NCBI GenBank assembly: GCA_910586485.1 | Contig: CAJUIA010000008.1 | Coordinates: 43,833-107,832, forward strand | Length of the DNA stretch: 64,000 bases | DNA from: an uncultured Acetatifactor sp. | GTDB lineage: Bacteria; Bacillota; Clostridia; Lachnospirales; Lachnospiraceae | Reading direction: 5' to 3' | Shown here: one piece after another, positions 8,701 through 16,806 of the stretch | Numbering within the stretch: position 1 is the stretch's first letter | How the letters are laid out: each line of letters starts with the position of its first letter | The notes under the pieces: model-generated | The model's database searches: none | Told to the model about the DNA's origin: nothing | What the model saw: only the letters and a program-made list of their open reading frames with translations | Program-made: the position numbers and the translations under genes

Positions 8701-8802
8701 GTGAAGGAAGGCTTCGAATGCGGACTGGTGTTTGAAGGCTTTGATCAGATTCAGGAGCTTGACATGGTTGAGGCATATATCATGGTGGAGGTGCCGCGAT
8801 AG
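5704..8802 (+). CDS. infB: Translation initiation factor IF-2
   Basis: 1032 residues from the ATG behind GGAGGAAAGC, overlapping ylxQ by 14 nt. An N-terminal IF2N motif (MAKIRIHELAKELDK) is followed by a roughly 370-residue disordered region rich in Q, N, R and G that contains tandem GQENR pentapeptides. A second IF2N domain, the GTPase domain and the C-terminal domains follow. GTPase motifs are clear: G1 GHVDHGKT (about 542-549), DTPGHEAF and NKID. IF-2 delivers fMet-tRNA to the 30S subunit. The length is at the high end for the family because of the linker. Confidence 0.98.
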   Translation: MAKIRIHELAKELDKQSKEIQSFLQGQGIEAKSASSSVEESVAESVRKAFGKGEAKPAASPEKPAEGAKLQEKETVRGEKPQKEERPRREEKPQREENPSREEKSAGAAAPEAPKKKKTIIFVNNSQNSKMSGQRYGQGGNNGRPQESQRKPQGGNSFQNNGRGDRRKQNAAPVHTPIKPLTPPSPTPSVQMVPSRPQPKARPEEKAEKPAVQTEIVQVQAKDNRPERSERRPEDRPAVRDNQGQGNRGQENRNQENRSQENRGQENRGQENRGQENRGQGGRGQENRYQGNRENRPQGGFRGDRQDRGQFQSRGGNNNGNNGGPRGDRNGGYARGGRPGGENGQGDRRGPGYGQGGGRGFNGAARDNRGGAGSGTGSRDRGQNKGFAGDAPAKDMEKRRDDEKRRASSIEKDKRSKKDHIYEEEEALKNRPGRFIKPEKKKEETAEEVIKVITLPETITIKELAEKMKLQPSAIVKKLFLEGKIVTVNQEVSYEDAENIAMEYDILCEKEVKVDVIEELLKEDEEGEENLTERPPVVCVMGHVDHGKTSLLDAIRETNVIDKEAGGITQHIGAYTVDVKGRKITFLDTPGHEAFTAMRMRGANSTDIAILVVAADDGVMPQTIEAINHAKAAGIEIIVAVNKIDKPSANIERVKQELTEYELIATDWGGSTEFVPVSAKSREGIEDLLETILLTADILELKANPSRKARGLVIEAELDKGRGPVATVLVQKGTLHMGDFISAGACHGKVRAMIDDKGRRVKEAGPSTPVEILGLSDVPSAGEVFLAHDNDKTAKSYADTYLAQNKERKLEETKSKMSLDDLFSQIKEGNLKELNLIVKADVQGSVEAVKQSLMKLSNEEVVVKCIHGGVGAINESDVTLASASNAIIIGFNVRPDATAKATAEREGVDVRLYKVIYQAIEDIEAAMKGMLDPVFEEKIIGHAEIRQVFKASQIGNIAGSYVKDGIFQRGCKIRITRGDEQIYEGALASLKRFKDDVKEVKEGFECGLVFEGFDQIQELDMVEAYIMVEVPR
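6430..6580 (+). repeat. 15-bp in-frame tandem repeat inside infB
   Basis: About ten imperfect 15-bp units encode GQENR-like pentapeptides (variants NQENR, SQENR, GQGGR, YQGNR) in the disordered linker of IF-2. Several neighbouring units are almost identical at the DNA level, so copy number may vary by slippage. Confidence 0.85.
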
Positions 8803-8836
8803 GAAACGCTTCAGCCGTCATTTAAAGGAAGTTAGT

Positions 8837-9235
8837 ATGAGAAAAAACAGTATTAAGAACACCCGTATCAACGGGGAGGTACAGCGCGTGCTGGCAGAGA
8901 TTATCCGGGGAGAGATCAAGGATCCCCGGATCAGTCCCTGGACAAGCGTGGTCGCTGTGGAGGTGGCTCCGGATTTAAAGAGCTGTAAGGCATGGATCAG
9001 TGTGCTGGGCGATGAAGAAGCGCGGAAAAATACGCTGCAGGGGCTGAAAAGTGCCGAAGGATTTATCAGGCGGCAGCTGGCAAGGATCATTAACCTGCGC
9101 AATACGCCTGACATCACCTTTGTGGTGGATCAGTCCATTGAGTATGGCGTGAATATGTCCCATAGGATCGACGAAGTGATCGCTTTGGACGAAGAGCGGA
9201 GTGAGAAAGAAAATGAACCTGATTCAAGAGTGTGA
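8837..9235 (+). CDS. rbfA: 30S ribosome-binding factor RbfA
   Basis: 132 residues; start at the ATG after AAAGGAAGTTAGT, 34 nt downstream of infB. The family pattern is intact: RINGEVQRVLAEII at the N-terminus, then DPRIS and the KH-like core ending in TPDITFVVDQSIEYG. RbfA helps mature the 5' end of 16S rRNA and binds free 30S subunits. It overlaps nrnA by 23 nt. Confidence 0.97.
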   Translation: MRKNSIKNTRINGEVQRVLAEIIRGEIKDPRISPWTSVVAVEVAPDLKSCKAWISVLGDEEARKNTLQGLKSAEGFIRRQLARIINLRNTPDITFVVDQSIEYGVNMSHRIDEVIALDEERSEKENEPDSRV

Positions 9236-10169
9236 AAATGCAAAAAGGATCGGCATCAGCGGTCATGTCCGTCCGGACGGGGACTGTGTGGGTGCGGTTT
9301 TGAGTATGCAGATGTATCTGCGCAAGTGCCTGCCGGAAGCTGAGATTAAGGTGTTTTTGGAGAAGCCGCCCGAAATCTTTTGTGAGCTTAAGGGTTATGA
9401 TGAAATTGACTCCGAATTTCCTGAGGAAGAGTCCTTTGACGTCTTTTTTTCCATGGATTGTGATGCGGAAAGAATGGGCGGTGCGGAAAAGTATTTCAGA
9501 GCGGCAAAGAAAACAATCAATATAGATCATCATATCAGCAATTCCGGAGGCGGGGACGTAAATTATATCAGGCCGGAGGTGGGCTCCACCTGTGAACTGG
9601 TTTATGATCTGATAGATCAGGATAAGCTGGACAGGGATCTGGCCATGGCGATTTATGTGGGTATGATTCATGATACGGGAGTATTTCAATATTCCAATAC
9701 CACGCCTGCCACCATGGAAAAGGGAGCAAAGCTGATTTCCTTCGGCTTTGACTTTCCGAGAATCATCCAGGAAACCTTTTACCAAAAGACCTATGTACAG
9801 AGCCATATCATGGGGCGCGCGTTGATGGAGAGTATCCGCTTTTTGAATAACAGGTGTATTGTAAGCGCCATAGACCGCAAAACCATGGACTTTTACGAAG
9901 CGGGCCCTAAAGATATGGAAGGAATCGTAAATCAGCTGCGCAATATCAAGGGTATCTGCTGTGCCATTTTCATGTACCAGACGGGGGTGCTGGAGTATAA
10001 GGTAAGCCTGCGCTCGGACGAGTCCGTCAATGTGGCGGAGGTGGCGTCTTATTTCGGCGGCGGCGGTCATAAAAAAGCGGCCGGGTGCATTATGCACGGG
10101 ACCTTTTATGATTGCGTCAACAATCTGTCCCTGCATATTGAAAAGCAGCTGAAAAAAAGCGAAGGCTGA
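9213..10169 (+). CDS. nrnA: DHH-family bifunctional oligoribonuclease/PAP phosphatase NrnA
   Basis: 318 residues. The phosphoesterase motifs are HVRPDGDCVG near residue 20, a DHHISN motif (the DHH signature) and the C-terminal DHHA1 motif GGGGHKKAAGC. NrnA degrades 2-5-nt RNAs and pAp, and in some species pGpG, using Mn2+. ATG 9213 is preferred to the GTG at 9201, although both are in frame. It sits between rbfA and truB as in many Clostridia. Confidence 0.94.
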   Translation: MNLIQECENAKRIGISGHVRPDGDCVGAVLSMQMYLRKCLPEAEIKVFLEKPPEIFCELKGYDEIDSEFPEEESFDVFFSMDCDAERMGGAEKYFRAAKKTINIDHHISNSGGGDVNYIRPEVGSTCELVYDLIDQDKLDRDLAMAIYVGMIHDTGVFQYSNTTPATMEKGAKLISFGFDFPRIIQETFYQKTYVQSHIMGRALMESIRFLNNRCIVSAIDRKTMDFYEAGPKDMEGIVNQLRNIKGICCAIFMYQTGVLEYKVSLRSDESVNVAEVASYFGGGGHKKAAGCIMHGTFYDCVNNLSLHIEKQLKKSEG

Positions 10170-10199
10170 TGGCCCAAGTTGTGTAAAACAAGAGGAATT

Positions 10200-11096
10200 A
10201 TGATAAACGGAATTATCATTATTGACAAAGAGCCGGGATTTACCTCTCATGATGTGGTGGCAAAGCTGCGGGGAATCTGCGGACAGAAAAAAATAGGGCA
10301 TACCGGCACCCTTGATCCCATGGCGACAGGGGTGCTTCCCGTGTGTCTGGGCAGCGGCACCAGGCTGTGTGACCTGCTGGCCGACAGAGATAAGGAATAT
10401 GTGACAGAGCTTTTGCTGGGCGTGGCGACGGATACCCAGGATCTTACGGGCAGGGTGCTGGCGGAGAAGCCTGTAGAGGTGGATGCGGATCAGGTGCGGA
10501 CGGTTTGCGAGAGCTTTCTGGGAGATTATGAGCAGGTCCCTCCCATGTATTCCGCCCTGAAGGTGGATGGTAAAAGGCTCTATGAGCTTGCCAGAGCCGG
10601 CAGGGAGGTAGAGCGGAAGGCAAGGACGGTAAAGATCACGGAGCTGGAGATTTTGGAGTGCAGTCTGCCGGTGGTCAGGATGCGGGTGGTCTGCTCCAAG
10701 GGTACTTATATCAGGACGCTGTGTGCGGACATTGGCAGGAAGCTTGGCTGCGGCGGAACCATGAAGAGCCTGCGGCGGACCAGGGTGGGGAAATTTAAGC
10801 TGGAGGGTGCGATGACTCTGAACGAGCTGCAGCAGCTTAAAAATCAGGATCGGTTGACGGAGGCCGTTTTGCCGGTTGACAGCGTGTTTGAAAATTGTCC
10901 GGCGCTGCATGTCAGTGCGGAGAATCAGCGTCTTCTGGATAACGGGAATGCCATTTACCCTGGCCAGACCCTGGAAAATATCTGTTACGAGCCGGGGCAA
11001 TGGGTTTGCTTTTACTGGGAGGATGGCAGTTTTGGCGGTATTTATGCCTATGATGGACAAAAACAGTGGTACAGGCCGGTGAAAATGTTTCTGTGA
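10200..11096 (+). CDS. truB: tRNA pseudouridine(55) synthase TruB
   Basis: 298 residues; the ATG follows AGAGGAATT. The catalytic-Asp motif GHTGTLDPMATGVLPVCLG is intact, as are YSALKVDGKRLYELAR and the segment CSKGTYIRTLCADIG. It isomerises U55 in the T-loop of tRNAs. The C-terminal domain is PUA-like. It is part of the same operon, 30 nt after nrnA. Confidence 0.97.
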   Translation: MINGIIIIDKEPGFTSHDVVAKLRGICGQKKIGHTGTLDPMATGVLPVCLGSGTRLCDLLADRDKEYVTELLLGVATDTQDLTGRVLAEKPVEVDADQVRTVCESFLGDYEQVPPMYSALKVDGKRLYELARAGREVERKARTVKITELEILECSLPVVRMRVVCSKGTYIRTLCADIGRKLGCGGTMKSLRRTRVGKFKLEGAMTLNELQQLKNQDRLTEAVLPVDSVFENCPALHVSAENQRLLDNGNAIYPGQTLENICYEPGQWVCFYWEDGSFGGIYAYDGQKQWYRPVKMFL

Positions 11097-11156
11097 AGGG
11101 CGTAGGGGATCTGCGGGCAAGCGGCATGTTTTTCCTTGATGGAGGAATGGATCGTT

Positions 11157-12077
11157 ATGGAGATTATCAGCAATACAACGGATTTTTACCTGGAAAAAGA
11201 AACGGCGGTGGCAATCGGTAAATTTGACGGAGTGCATATCGGCCACAGGAGGCTTTTGGAAGAAATTTTATCCTGCAGGCGCAAAGGGATGGCAGCGTGC
11301 GTTTTTACCTTTGATCCGGCCCCTGCGGTGCTGCTTGGGCAGTCTGACGGCCTGGAGCTGACCACCAGGGAAGAAAAACGACTGTTATTTGAGCGTATGA
11401 ACGTGGATATACTGATTGAATTTCCAATGACCATGGAAACGGCGGCGATTTCTCCGGATGAGTTTATTCGCGAGATTCTGGTGAAGCGCATGAATACCCG
11501 GTTTATTGCTGCGGGGAACGATCTGTCTTTTGGGGCAGGGGGCGCCGGAAATGCGGAGCTTCTGCGAAGACTGGGGCCGGAGCTGGATTTTAGGGTGAAG
11601 ACCATCAAGAAGGCGTGCATGGAAGGGGTAGAGGTCAGCTCTACCTATCTTAGGAGTAAGATCGAGAGCGGGGATCTTGTACTGGCTGAAAAGCTGATGG
11701 GTATGCCTTACATGGTGGCGGGAAGAGTGGTGGAGGGCATGCACATCGGCAGGACCCTGGGGTTTCCCACCGTCAATATACTTCCGGGACCGGATAAGCT
11801 TCTGCCGCCGGCAGGGGTATATTATTCCAGTGTGCGGACGGGGGGCAGGACCTATCGGGCCTTAAGCAATGTAGGATGCAAGCCCACGGTGACGGATCAG
11901 GGTATTACGGGAATAGAGTCTTATCTGTATCATTTTAACAGAGAGATCTACGGCGAGGACATTGAAGTTTATCTGCACGCCTTCCGCAGGCCGGAGCGGC
12001 AGTTTGATGACATAGAGGCCCTGCGGTGCCAGCTGGAAGAGGATATTGTGGCAGGAGAAAGATGGCGTGCCTTTTAA
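11157..12077 (+). CDS. ribF: Bifunctional riboflavin kinase/FAD synthetase
   Basis: 306 residues. The N-terminal adenylyltransferase domain has GKFDGVHIGHRRLL; the C-terminal flavokinase domain has GRTLGFPTVNI and PPAGVYY. It converts riboflavin to FMN and then FAD. ATG 11157 is chosen because GGAGGA lies 10 nt upstream; the ATG at 11139 is in frame but lacks an RBS. Last gene of the conserved run starting at rimP. Confidence 0.95.
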   Translation: MEIISNTTDFYLEKETAVAIGKFDGVHIGHRRLLEEILSCRRKGMAACVFTFDPAPAVLLGQSDGLELTTREEKRLLFERMNVDILIEFPMTMETAAISPDEFIREILVKRMNTRFIAAGNDLSFGAGGAGNAELLRRLGPELDFRVKTIKKACMEGVEVSSTYLRSKIESGDLVLAEKLMGMPYMVAGRVVEGMHIGRTLGFPTVNILPGPDKLLPPAGVYYSSVRTGGRTYRALSNVGCKPTVTDQGITGIESYLYHFNREIYGEDIEVYLHAFRRPERQFDDIEALRCQLEEDIVAGERWRAF

Positions 12078-12113
12078 GACGTCGGCAAACAGTACGTGAG
12101 AGGATAAAACGGT

Positions 12114-13760
12114 ATGAATGCAAGCATAATTTTGTCAATGGCAGGCGGTTTGGGACTTTTCCTTTTTGGAATGCGCGTTATGAGCGATTCCATCGAGAAG
12201 GTGGCCGGAGCCAAGCTGCGGCGTATTCTGGAGATTTTTACCACGAATCGCTTTACCGGTCTTTTGGTGGGTATTGTGTTTACCGGCATTATTCAGTCAT
12301 CCTCAGCATGTACCGCCATGGTGGTAAGCTTTGTAAATGCGGGACTGATGAACATACATCAGGCAGCAGGCGTTATTTTCGGTGCCAACATCGGTACCAC
12401 CGTCACGTCGCTGCTGGTATCCTTTAATTTTTCTGCCCTGGCTCCTGTGATTCTGCTGACAGGGGTGTTGATGGTGATGTTTATTAAAAAGGAAAAGGTA
12501 AAAAAATTCGGCGACATCATCATCGGCTTTGGCGTGTTGTTTTTGGGAATCAGCACCATGTCCGCATCTATGGCGGGGATGAAGGATGTGCCGGAGATCG
12601 TGAATCTCCTGGCTTCCCTGAAAAATCCCTTTATGGCTACGCTTGTAGGACTGGTGCTTACCGCTGTGATTCAAAGCTCTTCCGTAACGGTCAGTATTGC
12701 GCTGCTTTTGGCAAATCAGGATCTGCTTTCCTTAGATATTACATTATATATTATTTTAGGCTGCAATATTGGCGCCTGCGGAACGGCCCTTCTTACCTCT
12801 TTGGCGGGGAAGAAGGATGCCAAGCGGACGGCGTTGATTCATTTTTGGTTTAATGTAATCGGTACGGTGATTTTATATGTGGTCCTTTTTATAGCGGAGG
12901 ATCAGGTGATGAAGCTGATCTGGGCGATTTCCAGCGACAATGGGCGCTTTGTGGCGAATGCCCATATCCTGATAAAGGTCTTCCAGGTGATTGTGCTGTT
13001 CCCCTTTGAACGGTGGATTGTGAAGCTGTCCTGTGCCTGTGTGCCTGGTACGGACAAGAAGGTGGGCTACAGGGAGAGCTATCAGTTAAAATACATCGGT
13101 GACAAGGTGGTGTTTAATCCCGCTACGGCAGTGGTGGAGGTGATCAAGGAGCTGGACCGCATGGCTTCTTTGGCAAATGAGAACTTAAACCGGGCCATGA
13201 ATGCGCTGATTACCCTGGATGAAGAGGACATTCAAGAGGTTTACGAGGTGGAGAAAAACATCGACTTCCTGAACCATGCAATTACGGATTATCTGGTGAA
13301 AATCAACCAGACCACCCTGCCCATTGAAGACCTGAAAAGCATTGGCGCCCTGTTCCACGTGGTGAATGATATTGAGAGGATCGGCGATCATGCGGAGAAT
13401 GTGGCGGACGCTGCGCTTCAGCGAAAGGAGAGTGGGAGTTCTTTCAGCAGGGAGGCTCAGAGGGAAATGGGAGAAATGCTGGATATGGTGAATCGGCTGA
13501 TCCAGTATTCCATAGATATGTTTGTCAAGGGTGATGAGACGCATATGGAGGAAGTAAAGGGCCTGGAGGACAGGGTGGACGAGAAAGAAAAGCTGCTGCA
13601 GAAATCCCATATACAGCGTCTGACAAGGGGAGAATGCACACCGGAGGCCGGTATGATCTTTTCCGATGTGGTATCCGGGCTGGAGAGGGTCGCGGACCAC
13701 GCCATGAATATTGCATTTGCCATTATTGACGCCGAAAAAGAAGCAGAGGAAGCAATATAA
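12114..13760 (+). CDS. Na+/phosphate cotransporter with PhoU-like C-terminal domain
   Basis: 548 residues. Two repeated transport halves carry the QSSS signatures (QSSSACTAM and QSSSVTVS) typical of the NptA/YjbB/SLC34-like family, with about eight or nine membrane segments. The region after about residue 330 is a soluble helical bundle of PhoU type (DIERIGDHAENVAD and ERVADHAMNIA), which probably gates or reports phosphate flux. The gene follows ribF by 36 nt and could be cotranscribed. Its end is followed by a short AT-rich palindrome (AGCAATATAATATTGCT) and then repeat copy B. Confidence 0.93.
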   Translation: MNASIILSMAGGLGLFLFGMRVMSDSIEKVAGAKLRRILEIFTTNRFTGLLVGIVFTGIIQSSSACTAMVVSFVNAGLMNIHQAAGVIFGANIGTTVTSLLVSFNFSALAPVILLTGVLMVMFIKKEKVKKFGDIIIGFGVLFLGISTMSASMAGMKDVPEIVNLLASLKNPFMATLVGLVLTAVIQSSSVTVSIALLLANQDLLSLDITLYIILGCNIGACGTALLTSLAGKKDAKRTALIHFWFNVIGTVILYVVLFIAEDQVMKLIWAISSDNGRFVANAHILIKVFQVIVLFPFERWIVKLSCACVPGTDKKVGYRESYQLKYIGDKVVFNPATAVVEVIKELDRMASLANENLNRAMNALITLDEEDIQEVYEVEKNIDFLNHAITDYLVKINQTTLPIEDLKSIGALFHVVNDIERIGDHAENVADAALQRKESGSSFSREAQREMGEMLDMVNRLIQYSIDMFVKGDETHMEEVKGLEDRVDEKEKLLQKSHIQRLTRGECTPEAGMIFSDVVSGLERVADHAMNIAFAIIDAEKEAEEAI

Positions 13761-13779
13761 TATTGCTCGCAATATAATT

Positions 13780-13977
13780 GCCCTCAACAGCCTTGCGATA
13801 ATCTGACGGCGACAGCCGGTCGTCATTCTCATTCGGACACACTTGCGTTTGGGGCTCGACGTAACGGTACCTAAGCAAGCACAGTACGCTTGCCAAGTAC
13901 CGACGTCTCGCACAGTCCTCATTGAGAACAACGGCCGGCTGTCACCTGTTACTCGATTACGGGGTGTCTGAACGGTA
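13780..13977. repeat. 198-bp palindromic repeat element, copy B (reverse orientation to copy A)
   Basis: It aligns along its length with the reverse complement of copy A. Conserved blocks include TCATTCGGACAC, GCTCGACGTA, the central arm TAAGCAAGCAC, AAGTACCGACGTCT and GCACAGTCCTCATTGAGAAC. The outer ends are less perfect than in copy A. Together with the AT-rich flanks it fills most of the 345-bp gap between the phosphate transporter and the NlpC/P60 gene; no ORF is present. Confidence 0.85.
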
Positions 13978-14010
13978 ATTAATTGCCCGCAAATTAATTC
14001 CTTAAAATAG

Positions 14011-14039
14011 TTGACAGAATGCGGATTAGGTCGTATAAT
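14011..14039 (+). promoter_or_regulatory. Perfect consensus promoter for the NlpC/P60 gene
   Basis: TTGACA (14011-14016), a 17-bp spacer and TATAAT (14034-14039): both hexamers and the spacing are consensus, implying strong constitutive expression of the cell-wall hydrolase. Confidence 0.88.
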
Positions 14040-14105
14040 CTGACTTAGATGTAATAATTTTGTAACATATCTGTAAACAACTATTCAAATTTGAGGAAGA
14101 TACCA

Positions 14106-15152
14106 ATGAATCTTTTGAAGCATAAGTATGGTAAAGCAGTGGGAATTGTCTCTGCCGGATTGGTTTTTGCAATGTGTATGGAGCCCCTGCATGTTCTGGC
14201 GGAAGAAGGAGGGGTTATGCCGTCGGCAGGCATTGCATCCGTTTTGGAGGCAAGGCTGTCCACGGAAGAGTATATTGAAGCGGCACAGCAGGCACAGGGC
14301 GCTTCCTGGGGATATACCAATATCGGCATTGCCGATGTGGAGAGCGGCAACCTGAATGTTCGTGAGACTCCCTCCACCAGCGGTAAGCTGGTAGGAAAGA
14401 TGCCTAAGCATTCGGCCTGTGAGGTATTGGAAACTACCGAGGACGGCTGGGCACATATCACCTCCGGAGAGGTGGAAGGCTATGTAAGCCTTGATTATCT
14501 GTTGACGGGGCCGGATGCCAAGCTGAAGGCGAACGAGATTGTCTGTACCGTGGCGGTTGCCAATGTGGACGGACTGAACGTGAGGGATCAGGCAAGTACG
14601 GACAGTGCGGTACTGACCCAGGTGCCTCAGGGAGAAGAGCTGGAATATGTGGAGACGCTCGATGGATGGATCAAGGTGTCCATTGACGGCGAAGAGGCAT
14701 ATGTGTCTGCGGAGTATGTCACGGTGAAGGACAGGCTGGACACGGCGGTTACCATGACGGAGCTTCTGTACGGCGCAGGCGTGTCCGATGTCAGGGTAGA
14801 GCTGGTGGAATATGCAAAGCAGTTTTTGGGGAACCGTTATGTCTGGGGCGGCACCAGCCTGACAAAGGGAGCCGACTGTTCGGGATTTGTACTCAGTGTA
14901 TTTAAGAAATTCGGTGTAAAGCTGCCTCATCATTCCGGGTCCCAGGCAAATATGGGGAGAAAGATCAAGGCTTCAGAGCTTCAGCCCGGAGATCTGGTAT
15001 TTTATGCAAACAGCTCCGGCACCATTAACCATGTGGCGCTGTATATTGGCGGCGGGCGCGTGATCCATGCCAGCAGTCCCAAGAGCGGTATCAAGATCAG
15101 TAAATATAATTACCGCACACCGGTTAAGTGTGTCAGCATACTGCAGGATTAA
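14106..15152 (+). CDS. Secreted SH3b-NlpC/P60 cell-wall endopeptidase
   Basis: 348 residues; the ATG follows GAGGAAG. A signal peptide (about 1-32, ending HVLA) leads to two bacterial SH3 domains (about 75-135 and 148-208; motifs LNVRETPSTSGK and LNVRDQASTDS). A C-terminal NlpC/P60 domain (about 230-348) has the catalytic set C258 (ADCSGF), H309 (NHVALYIG) and H321. Such enzymes cut gamma-D-Glu-diamino acid or related bonds in peptidoglycan stem peptides. It is a single-gene unit with its own strong promoter. Confidence 0.94.
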   Translation: MNLLKHKYGKAVGIVSAGLVFAMCMEPLHVLAEEGGVMPSAGIASVLEARLSTEEYIEAAQQAQGASWGYTNIGIADVESGNLNVRETPSTSGKLVGKMPKHSACEVLETTEDGWAHITSGEVEGYVSLDYLLTGPDAKLKANEIVCTVAVANVDGLNVRDQASTDSAVLTQVPQGEELEYVETLDGWIKVSIDGEEAYVSAEYVTVKDRLDTAVTMTELLYGAGVSDVRVELVEYAKQFLGNRYVWGGTSLTKGADCSGFVLSVFKKFGVKLPHHSGSQANMGRKIKASELQPGDLVFYANSSGTINHVALYIGGGRVIHASSPKSGIKISKYNYRTPVKCVSILQD

Positions 15153-15159
15153 AGGGAGT

Positions 15160-15228
15160 GACAGTTTAGTCCCTAACAAGTTGACGGCGACAGCCGCCCG
15201 TTACTTGATTACGAGCGGCTGAACTGCT
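15160..15228. repeat. Core-deleted copy C of the palindromic repeat
   Basis: The left part (ACAGTTTAGTCCCTAACAAG, then TTGACGGCGACAGCC) and the right part (CGTTACTTGATTACGAG, then CGGCTGAACTG) match the two ends of copies A and B in the B orientation. The roughly 130-bp central hairpin is absent. It lies directly after the NlpC/P60 gene, 1.2 kb from copy B. Together with the infC leader it accounts for the 376-bp gap 15153-15528. Confidence 0.7.
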
Positions 15229-15306
15229 ACGAACTGTTATCAAGATAAGTTAGGAATATATCACAAATAAGTTAAAAAAAGATAAGTATTTGAAATAAAA
15301 AAGTTG

Positions 15307-15335
15307 TTGACAAAGGTGAGCATGTGTGTTAATCT
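15307..15335 (+). promoter_or_regulatory. Promoter of the infC-rpmI-rplT operon
   Basis: TTGACA (15307-15312) with TAATCT (15330-15335) at 17-bp spacing. It leaves a leader of roughly 185 nt before infC, the expected size for a ribosomal-protein attenuator. Confidence 0.6.
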
Positions 15336-15475
15336 AATATAGCATGTGAAGAAAACATGCCAGCAAGCAGAGTATCCACTCTCACCTTACGGCAATCGGG
15401 CCGGTAAGCGTTCAGATCAGATCTTATGTGGTTTTTAGTGTGCGAAAGTGCGGAAAGCCATGGAGAAGTGAGTTT

Positions 15476-15510
15476 AAGTGGATAGTTATGCTGTCCACTT
15501 TTATTTTTTT
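15476..15510 (+). terminator. Attenuator terminator in the infC/L20-type leader
   Basis: AAGTGGATA (15476-15484) pairs with TGTCCACTT (15492-15500), one mismatch aside, and is followed directly by TTATTTTTTT. The hairpin ends only a few nucleotides before the infC RBS. Leader, terminator and gene order match the L20-controlled infC operon of Firmicutes, where L20 binding to the leader promotes premature termination. That mechanism is known for the family and inferred here. Confidence 0.8.
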
Positions 15511-15528
15511 CTTATGGAGGGTACGACC

Positions 15529-16035
15529 ATTAGCGATTTAATGATTAACGAGCAGATTAGGGACAAAGAGATACGCCTGATCGGTGAGAACGGCGAGCAG
15601 CTGGGGATCATGTCCTCGCGGGACGCTCTGAAGATGGCGGAGGATGCAGGACTTGACCTTGTTAAGATTGCGCCTGCAGCAAAGCCTCCCGTATGCAAGA
15701 TTGTGGATTACGGTAAGTTTAAGTATGAACAGGTAAGGAAGGAAAAGGAGGCCAGGAAAAAGCAAAGGGTCATCGAGATCAAAGAGATCCGGCTGTCTCC
15801 TAACATTGATACGAATGATCTGAACACTAAGATCAATGCGGCAAGAAAGTTTTTGACCAAAGGCGACAGAGTAAAGGTGACGCTTCGCTTTCGGGGCCGT
15901 GAGATGGCGCACATGAATAACAGCAGGCATATTTTGGACGATTTTGCCGAGAGCCTGTCCGATATTTCGGTGATGGAAAAAGCTCCCAAGGTAGAAGGCA
16001 GGAGCATGACGATGTTTTTAACTGAAAAGCGCTAG
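15529..16035 (+). CDS. infC: Translation initiation factor IF-3 (AUU start)
   Basis: 168 residues. The start is called at ATT (15529) because GGAGGG (15517-15522) lies 6 nt upstream. The sequence there (ISDLMINEQIRDKE) aligns with Bacillus IF-3, which also starts at AUU. The ATG at 15514 has only the terminator T-run before it, and the ATG at 15541 is 19 nt from the RBS. The N-terminal domain (INEQIRDKEIRLI), basic linker and C-terminal domain (KVTLRFRGREMAHM) are complete. IF-3 discriminates against non-AUG starts, so an AUU start gives autoregulation. Confidence 0.95.
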   Translation: MSDLMINEQIRDKEIRLIGENGEQLGIMSSRDALKMAEDAGLDLVKIAPAAKPPVCKIVDYGKFKYEQVRKEKEARKKQRVIEIKEIRLSPNIDTNDLNTKINAARKFLTKGDRVKVTLRFRGREMAHMNNSRHILDDFAESLSDISVMEKAPKVEGRSMTMFLTEKR

Positions 16036-16097
16036 TGTAGTGTACGCTGGTTAGCAAAAGTTAAAATAGATTAATTTAAGTTTAGGAGGAATATGTT

Positions 16098-16295
16098 ATG
16101 CCCAAGATGAAGACAAGCAGATCGGCTGCAAAGCGTTTTAAACTGACAGGAACGGGTAAGTTGAAGAGAAATAAGGCTTACAAGCGCCATATCTTGACGA
16201 AGAAGACTGCGAAGAATAAGCGTAATCTGAGAAAGCCGACTATGACGGATGAAACAAACGTAAAGAATATGAAGAAGATTTTACCTTATTTATAA
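16098..16295 (+). CDS. rpmI: 50S ribosomal protein L35
   Basis: 65 residues, highly basic, with the family start PKMKTSRSAAKRFKLTGTGK. RBS AGGAGG lies upstream of the ATG. It is the middle gene of the infC-rpmI-rplT operon. Confidence 0.98.
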   Translation: MPKMKTSRSAAKRFKLTGTGKLKRNKAYKRHILTKKTAKNKRNLRKPTMTDETNVKNMKKILPYL

Positions 16296-16320
16296 GCAGG
16301 ATTAAGGAGGAAGAGAAGAC

Positions 16321-16677
16321 ATGGCAAGAATCAAAGGCGGCATGAATGCCAAGAAGAAGCATAATAGAGTTTTAAAGCTTGCAAAGGGCTATAGAGGGGC
16401 AAGAAGCAAGCAGTACAGAGTAGCAAAGCAGGCGGTAATGAGAGCGCTGGCCAGCTCTTATGCAGGCAGAAAAGAGAAGAAGCGTCAGTTCAGACAGCTT
16501 TGGATCGCGAGAATCAATGCGGCAGCAAGGATCAACGGCCTTTCCTACAGCAGGTTTATGTATGGCCTCAAGCTTGCAGGAGTTGATATTAACAGAAAGA
16601 TGCTGGCTGAGATGGCAGTCAACGATGCGGAGGGCTTCAAGACTCTGGCAGAGCTGGCTAAGTCCAAGGTAGCATAA
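16321..16677 (+). CDS. rplT: 50S ribosomal protein L20
   Basis: 118 residues starting MARIKGGMNAKKKHNRVLKL, with the long basic N-terminal helix and the globular C-terminal part (MYGLKLAGVDINRKMLAEMA). L20 is essential for early 50S assembly and is the likely repressor acting on the leader upstream of infC. Confidence 0.98.
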   Translation: MARIKGGMNAKKKHNRVLKLAKGYRGARSKQYRVAKQAVMRALASSYAGRKEKKRQFRQLWIARINAAARINGLSYSRFMYGLKLAGVDINRKMLAEMAVNDAEGFKTLAELAKSKVA

Positions 16678-16695
16678 GAATACGGAATTCATCAG

Positions 16696-16726
16696 CCCGG
16701 CGGATAAATCTGCCGGGATTGCTTTT
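16696..16726 (+). terminator. Terminator after rplT
   Basis: CCCGGCGGA and TCTGCCGGG form a GC-rich stem (16696-16717) followed by ATTGCTTTT. It ends the ribosomal-protein operon before the HAD gene. Confidence 0.65.
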
Positions 16727-16806
16727 GCAGGGGAAAATAGTGAATCCGCGATTTTAGTAAATGCACCATGCCTTGTAAACTGTGGCACGGAGGAATGAGA
16801 GGAAAT

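Noticed and set aside
9114..11246. A 710-codon open frame on the minus strand
   Set aside because: It lies exactly antisense to rbfA, nrnA and truB, three conserved genes with clear motifs and RBSs. It is a codon-bias shadow with no recognisable protein features.
15514..15516. ATG 15514 as the infC start
   Set aside because: It is preceded only by the terminator T-run; the sole good Shine-Dalgarno sequence lies downstream of it and points to ATT 15529.
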